Below the pieces are notes generated by a model. It was not told the origin of the DNA. It saw only the letters and a program-made list of their open reading frames with translations, and ran no database searches. This document shows positions 36,173-39,126 of a stretch of DNA of 39,126 bases, piece after piece; position 1 is the stretch's first letter; every line of letters begins with the position of its first letter. The stretch is taken from contig JANXCD010000003.1 of the NCBI GenBank assembly GCA_025060305.1, forward strand, positions 1-39,126, read 5' to 3'. Origin of the DNA: Armatimonadota bacterium. GTDB taxonomy: Bacteria > Armatimonadota > Fervidibacteria > Fervidibacterales > Fervidibacteraceae. The position numbers were made by a program, and so were the translations under genes.

Positions 36173-36308
36173 CGCTCACTCCTTACAGGTTACGAGATTG
36201 ACAAACGAACTGAAGATGAACTCTGCCAAAAAAATTTTTGGTAGGCTTCGCTCTTTGAGACTAAGAAAACATCAGACGCTTGTGTCAAATTTGTAAAAGG
36301 TGGGAGAG
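36173..36308. other. Short divergent promoter region with an A/T palindrome
   Basis: Between the IF-2B-like gene (minus) and the GspF-like gene (plus) lies CCAAAAAAATTTTTGG (36226-36241), a near-perfect palindrome suited to operator binding or DNA bending. A copy of the TTCGCTCTTTG motif follows at 36247-36257. Both could serve shared regulation; this is an inference. Confidence 0.4.
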
Positions 36309-37520
36309 ATGCCAGTTTACGAATGGCAAGGACGAGATTTAGCAGGGCAGCCACAGCGGGGAACGATTTATGCCGAAACAATTGTTGAAGCGCAGGAAAG
36401 GTTGCGTGAGCGAGGAATTCAGCCAACTTTGCTTCGTCCAGTTCAGCAGAAAACAAGGGGTTCGTGGTGGGCAAGGACTGTTGGGCTTCGCCCTTCAGTG
36501 CTTGGTCAGTTTTTCCACAATCTTCACCAATCCGTTCGGGCAGGTGTTCCACTAAGGGACGTTTTGGAAACAATTGCTAAAATGCCAACACCTTTATCGC
36601 CAGTTGCCCAACATGCAGCCAAAAGAATTAGCGCTGGCGTCCCTCTTTCCCAATCGCTTGCTGAAACAGGTGTTGCTTTCCCGCCCTATGTTATCCCGAT
36701 GATTCAAGCAGGCGAACAGAGCGGAAGGCTTGATGAAGTTTTGAGTTATCTTGCCGATTTTTTCCAAAGGGAGCACCGAACTTGGCTTATAACTTGGGGA
36801 GCGTTAATGGGTTGTTTCGGTTGCTATACTGTCGGTTGCGTTGTGCCAGTGGCTTTGCTCATCATCTTCGCTTTGCCGAAAATTATAACTTTGGTCTCTC
36901 GTGACCCTCAATGGTCGCTCGGACTTTACCAGCAAATGTTCGGACCAGTCAAATATGTCCTTTTGGGAATCTTGGTCTTTTTTGCCTTTTACCTGCTCAA
37001 CTGGCTTTTCTCACGCAACCCCAAATTAGCCCTTTGGTGGGATGGAGTTAAAATGAAATTGCCACTTGTTGGATTGCCTCAACAGCGAAACGCAGTAGCG
37101 AGATTTGGGCGAGTTTTGTCAATGCTTTATTCGGCTGGAATTACACCTGCTGAAAGTTTGATTTTGGCTGGACAGGCTTCTGGAAGTTTGACGATGGCTC
37201 ATGCCACTCGCCAGCAAGCGACAAGGTTAAAACAAGGAGCAAAGTTCAGTGAAGCCATCGCTTCAATCCCTTTCATTCCGCCAACAGTCATTCAAGCAGT
37301 CGCAATAGGAGAAAGGACTGGCAATTTAGATGAAGGTTTGAAGCGAGTTGCTGAAATGCTTGAGCAAGAGGCTCAGGCTATTCAAGCGGCGAAACCTTTT
37401 GCTTTGGGAACACTTTACTATGCACTCATTGCAGCAGCACTTGTCTTCTTAGTCATTTGGGCTTGGCGCGCCTTTATCAAACTTTACGAAACTGTGCTCC
37501 AATGGACAGAAATTCCCTAA
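36309..37520 (+). CDS. GspF/PilC-family inner membrane protein
   Basis: A 403-residue inner-membrane platform protein of type II secretion or type IV pili. ATG 36309 gives the usual N-terminus MPVYEWQGRD; GGTGGGAG sits just upstream, and the GTG at 36300 is a weaker choice. Two GspF domains are present, at about 60-185 and 265-390, each with the FxxLxxLxxAGxPLxxxL pattern (FHNLHQSVRAGVPLRDVLE; FGRVLSMLYSAGITPAESLI) and a GExxGxLD box (GEQSGRLDEVL; GERTGNLDEGL). Membrane segments lie near 170-190, 217-233 and 375-395. No GspE ATPase or pilin gene is next to it. Confidence 0.92.
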   Translation: MPVYEWQGRDLAGQPQRGTIYAETIVEAQERLRERGIQPTLLRPVQQKTRGSWWARTVGLRPSVLGQFFHNLHQSVRAGVPLRDVLETIAKMPTPLSPVAQHAAKRISAGVPLSQSLAETGVAFPPYVIPMIQAGEQSGRLDEVLSYLADFFQREHRTWLITWGALMGCFGCYTVGCVVPVALLIIFALPKIITLVSRDPQWSLGLYQQMFGPVKYVLLGILVFFAFYLLNWLFSRNPKLALWWDGVKMKLPLVGLPQQRNAVARFGRVLSMLYSAGITPAESLILAGQASGSLTMAHATRQQATRLKQGAKFSEAIASIPFIPPTVIQAVAIGERTGNLDEGLKRVAEMLEQEAQAIQAAKPFALGTLYYALIAAALVFLVIWAWRAFIKLYETVLQWTEIP

Positions 37521-37672
37521 TTGCTTCTCCTATAATTCCATAAAGCCTTACGCTCAAAAGTTTGTCGGCAACAGGAATTGCGCAGTTGGCATCGCTTCAT
37601 ATTGGCAGACAAAAGTCTGCAACCATTTCAAATTTGAATTGAGTAAAATTTGGCAAAAGAGGTGTGAAGGCG
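37521..37672. other. Short gap with a perfect hairpin
   Basis: GCAGAC (37605-37610), loop AAAA, GTCTGC (37615-37620), extended by TT/AA across a bulged G. The inner CAGAC/GTCTG is the same stem as at 23226-23239. There is no T-run, so it is not a standard terminator. The ribosome site of the next gene (AGAGG) lies at 37658-37662. Confidence 0.5.
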
Positions 37673-39126
37673 ATGGTTTGGTGTATGGTCTTTGCAATGC
37701 TGTTAAGCGCAGATGGCAAAAAGTTTCAAATTGTCAACTTGGCTCAACATTGTAACCAAACGCTTCATGCTGATTGGAATGACCCGAATTCTTTTGCCGG
37801 ATTGATTGCGGGCAAGCGTTGGGTTTTGGGTGTCCCTTTCGTCATCGTTGACCCAGTGCTGAACAAGGGCAAAGCAATTGTCCGCAATGCCGAAATTCCC
37901 ATTAATGCCAGCGCCAATTTCCTTTTCGCTTTGATTTCAAACTCGCAGCCCAACGCTCAATTGATTTTGCGTTTCGCTGATGGCAAAGAGCAAAAATTTT
38001 CGCTTGCCGAAGCAGTTCCTGTCATAATCGCTCATCCGCCACTTTACAGTTGGCATATTGACATGGTTGTGATACGGACGGGACGAGGGACACGGGACGA
38101 GAGACGAGTGATTGTGTCAATTCGGGTTGAGGGGGCGGATTTATTTGCGCTGACTTTGAGCACACACAGCGAAAGTGAGTTGCGAGAGACATTGACGGCT
38201 ATTAAACGCAAGCAAAATCAGTGGCAAGAGGAACGAAAACTTGTGGCGAAACTGAACGAGTTGAAAGAGACTTTGTTGCCCTTGAAAGGGCAAATTGTCG
38301 TCTTGCCAGTTCCGCCACCTGAGTCTGCACGAAGTCATCCTTTGTTTCCGCCTTTGAGCAAATCAAGTTTGACAGAAAATTGGACGATGCTTTTACCATC
38401 GCAACTCATTGACGAGACTTTCTTCACTGCCCAACGCTTTCCCATCGCTCTTTACCTTTCGGGCGAACGGTCTTACTACACTGTCAGGGAGCAAAATGAC
38501 GCTGTTGAAGCGATTCGCAAATTTTTGCGAGACGGCGGAATTTTGCTGGTTTTCGCATCTCAGCCCTTTCCGTTTTACTACGACCAATCCGACAAGGTTG
38601 TCGGCAACTCAGAAGCCTTTGGGCTTCCCATCCGTGGCGGTTGGGAGGAGCCACCTAAAGGCATCAAGTTCAATCTTCATCTCAATCCAAACCAAAACAT
38701 CGTCACCGATTTGCCAGAAATAATTCCGTTTCCGACAGAAGGCGATTTGCGTTGGCGACCAATTGTCAAGCCCAAAGGTGTTGAAGGCGTTGACTTCATT
38801 TACACGCCGATCTTGACTTTGCGAGACGATAAAGGCAATGAGTATGGCGACGGAGTTGCGATTTTGGAATACCGAAAGGGCGATTTTGCTTACGGTCGGC
38901 TCGTCTATGTTTGGCACACTCTTTGGCAAACAGAAGCAAGGTTGTCGTTGTTGACGGGACTTTTGCGTTGGACTGTGCAAACTGTTCAAGAACGACCGCC
39001 AATTGCTCAGACCATTGTCTACCGAACTTCAAAGCCTATTCGCATTGACGGAATTTTGGACGAACCAGAGTGGCAAATGGCTTCACCTTTGGAACTGAAA
39101 GACATCAAAGGGCGCAGCGCACCAAA
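37673..39126 (+). CDS. Amidotransferase-like region and start of a CBM9-like domain; C-terminus lies outside the window
   Basis: The frame is open from ATG 37673 to the window end (484 complete codons), so the 3' end is missing. An AGAGG lies about 10 bases upstream; a GTG at 37664 is also in frame. The N-terminus (VWCMVFAMLLSADG) is a short hydrophobic, signal-like segment. A beta-rich stretch follows, then a coiled-coil-like region (SELRETLTAIKRKQNQW). An amidotransferase-like core comes next (AIRKFLRDGGILLVFASQPF), comparable to that in the giant protein at 9965-15478. The end reads IRIDGILDEPEWQMA, a typical CBM9-like opening. Sugar or glycan binding is an inference. Bases 38075-38110 carry a low-complexity purine-rich tract within the frame. 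Confidence 0.82.
   Translation, partial: MVWCMVFAMLLSADGKKFQIVNLAQHCNQTLHADWNDPNSFAGLIAGKRWVLGVPFVIVDPVLNKGKAIVRNAEIPINASANFLFALISNSQPNAQLILRFADGKEQKFSLAEAVPVIIAHPPLYSWHIDMVVIRTGRGTRDERRVIVSIRVEGADLFALTLSTHSESELRETLTAIKRKQNQWQEERKLVAKLNELKETLLPLKGQIVVLPVPPPESARSHPLFPPLSKSSLTENWTMLLPSQLIDETFFTAQRFPIALYLSGERSYYTVREQNDAVEAIRKFLRDGGILLVFASQPFPFYYDQSDKVVGNSEAFGLPIRGGWEEPPKGIKFNLHLNPNQNIVTDLPEIIPFPTEGDLRWRPIVKPKGVEGVDFIYTPILTLRDDKGNEYGDGVAILEYRKGDFAYGRLVYVWHTLWQTEARLSLLTGLLRWTVQTVQERPPIAQTIVYRTSKPIRIDGILDEPEWQMASPLELKDIKGRSAP

Noticed and set aside
36190-36573. Minus-strand frame of 127 codons across the GspF start
   Set aside because: It runs antisense to the GspF N-terminus and spans the divergent promoter region; there is no recognisable domain.
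23219-37622. CRISPR array
   Set aside because: The short palindromes are dispersed and not evenly spaced with unique spacers, and no cas genes are present.

Overview
This is a bacterial chromosomal window of ordinary gene density with 24 protein genes that I can support; two run off the ends. Ribosome binding sites are strong and purine-rich (AGGAGG, GACGGAGGG), and GTG and TTG starts occur. The gene content is bacterial: two-subunit-type glycyl-tRNA synthetase alpha, ribosomal protein S1, CoaE, a membrane pyrophosphatase and a GspF/PilC protein. Long secreted proteins with a FlgD-Ig-like C-terminus, PD40 propellers and CarboxypepD-like repeats recall Armatimonadota and Fervidibacteria-type hot-spring bacteria, but that placement is a low-confidence impression. 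I saw no phage, transposase, CRISPR array, rRNA or tRNA.

Region 1 (1-18231, all minus strand). In transcription order: a GT2 glycosyltransferase, a four-S1-domain ribosomal protein S1, CoaE, a giant 1837-residue secreted protein whose start overlaps coaE, a CsgG-like/Fn3 membrane-anchored protein, an M6-type metalloprotease, a 907-residue secreted protein (4-base ATGA overlap with the protease gene), and a second CsgG-like/Fn3 protein cut by the window start. The three large secreted proteins share a roughly 430-460-residue C-terminal cassette ending in a FlgD-Ig-like domain. This surface-protein block is the best candidate for an undescribed system.

Region 2 (18232-29588, mixed strands). 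A hairpin-rich leader precedes a K+-dependent-type membrane pyrophosphatase (plus). On the minus strand follow an M20 peptidase, a PqaA-like hydrolase, an MFS transporter and a CelD-like acyltransferase, the last two tightly paired. Then come TenA (plus), a Gfo/Idh/MocA oxidoreductase (minus) and a solitary glyQ (plus, TTG start). The intergenic spaces carry short palindromes, including a 33-base element present as two identical inverted copies, and a recurring CTCTTT-type motif.

Region 3 (29599-36172, minus). A probable six-gene operon: an IF-2B-like protein, a thioredoxin-TPR protein, a 5-formyltetrahydrofolate cyclo-ligase-like protein, a GT39-like membrane protein, an unknown membrane protein and a second GT39-like protein. 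Several genes overlap, which suggests translational coupling.

Region 4 (36309-39126, plus). A solitary GspF/PilC inner-membrane protein, then the first 484 codons of a protein with an amidotransferase-like region and the start of a CBM9-like domain.

Several start codons were moved inward on ribosome-binding-site evidence, as explained in the entries.
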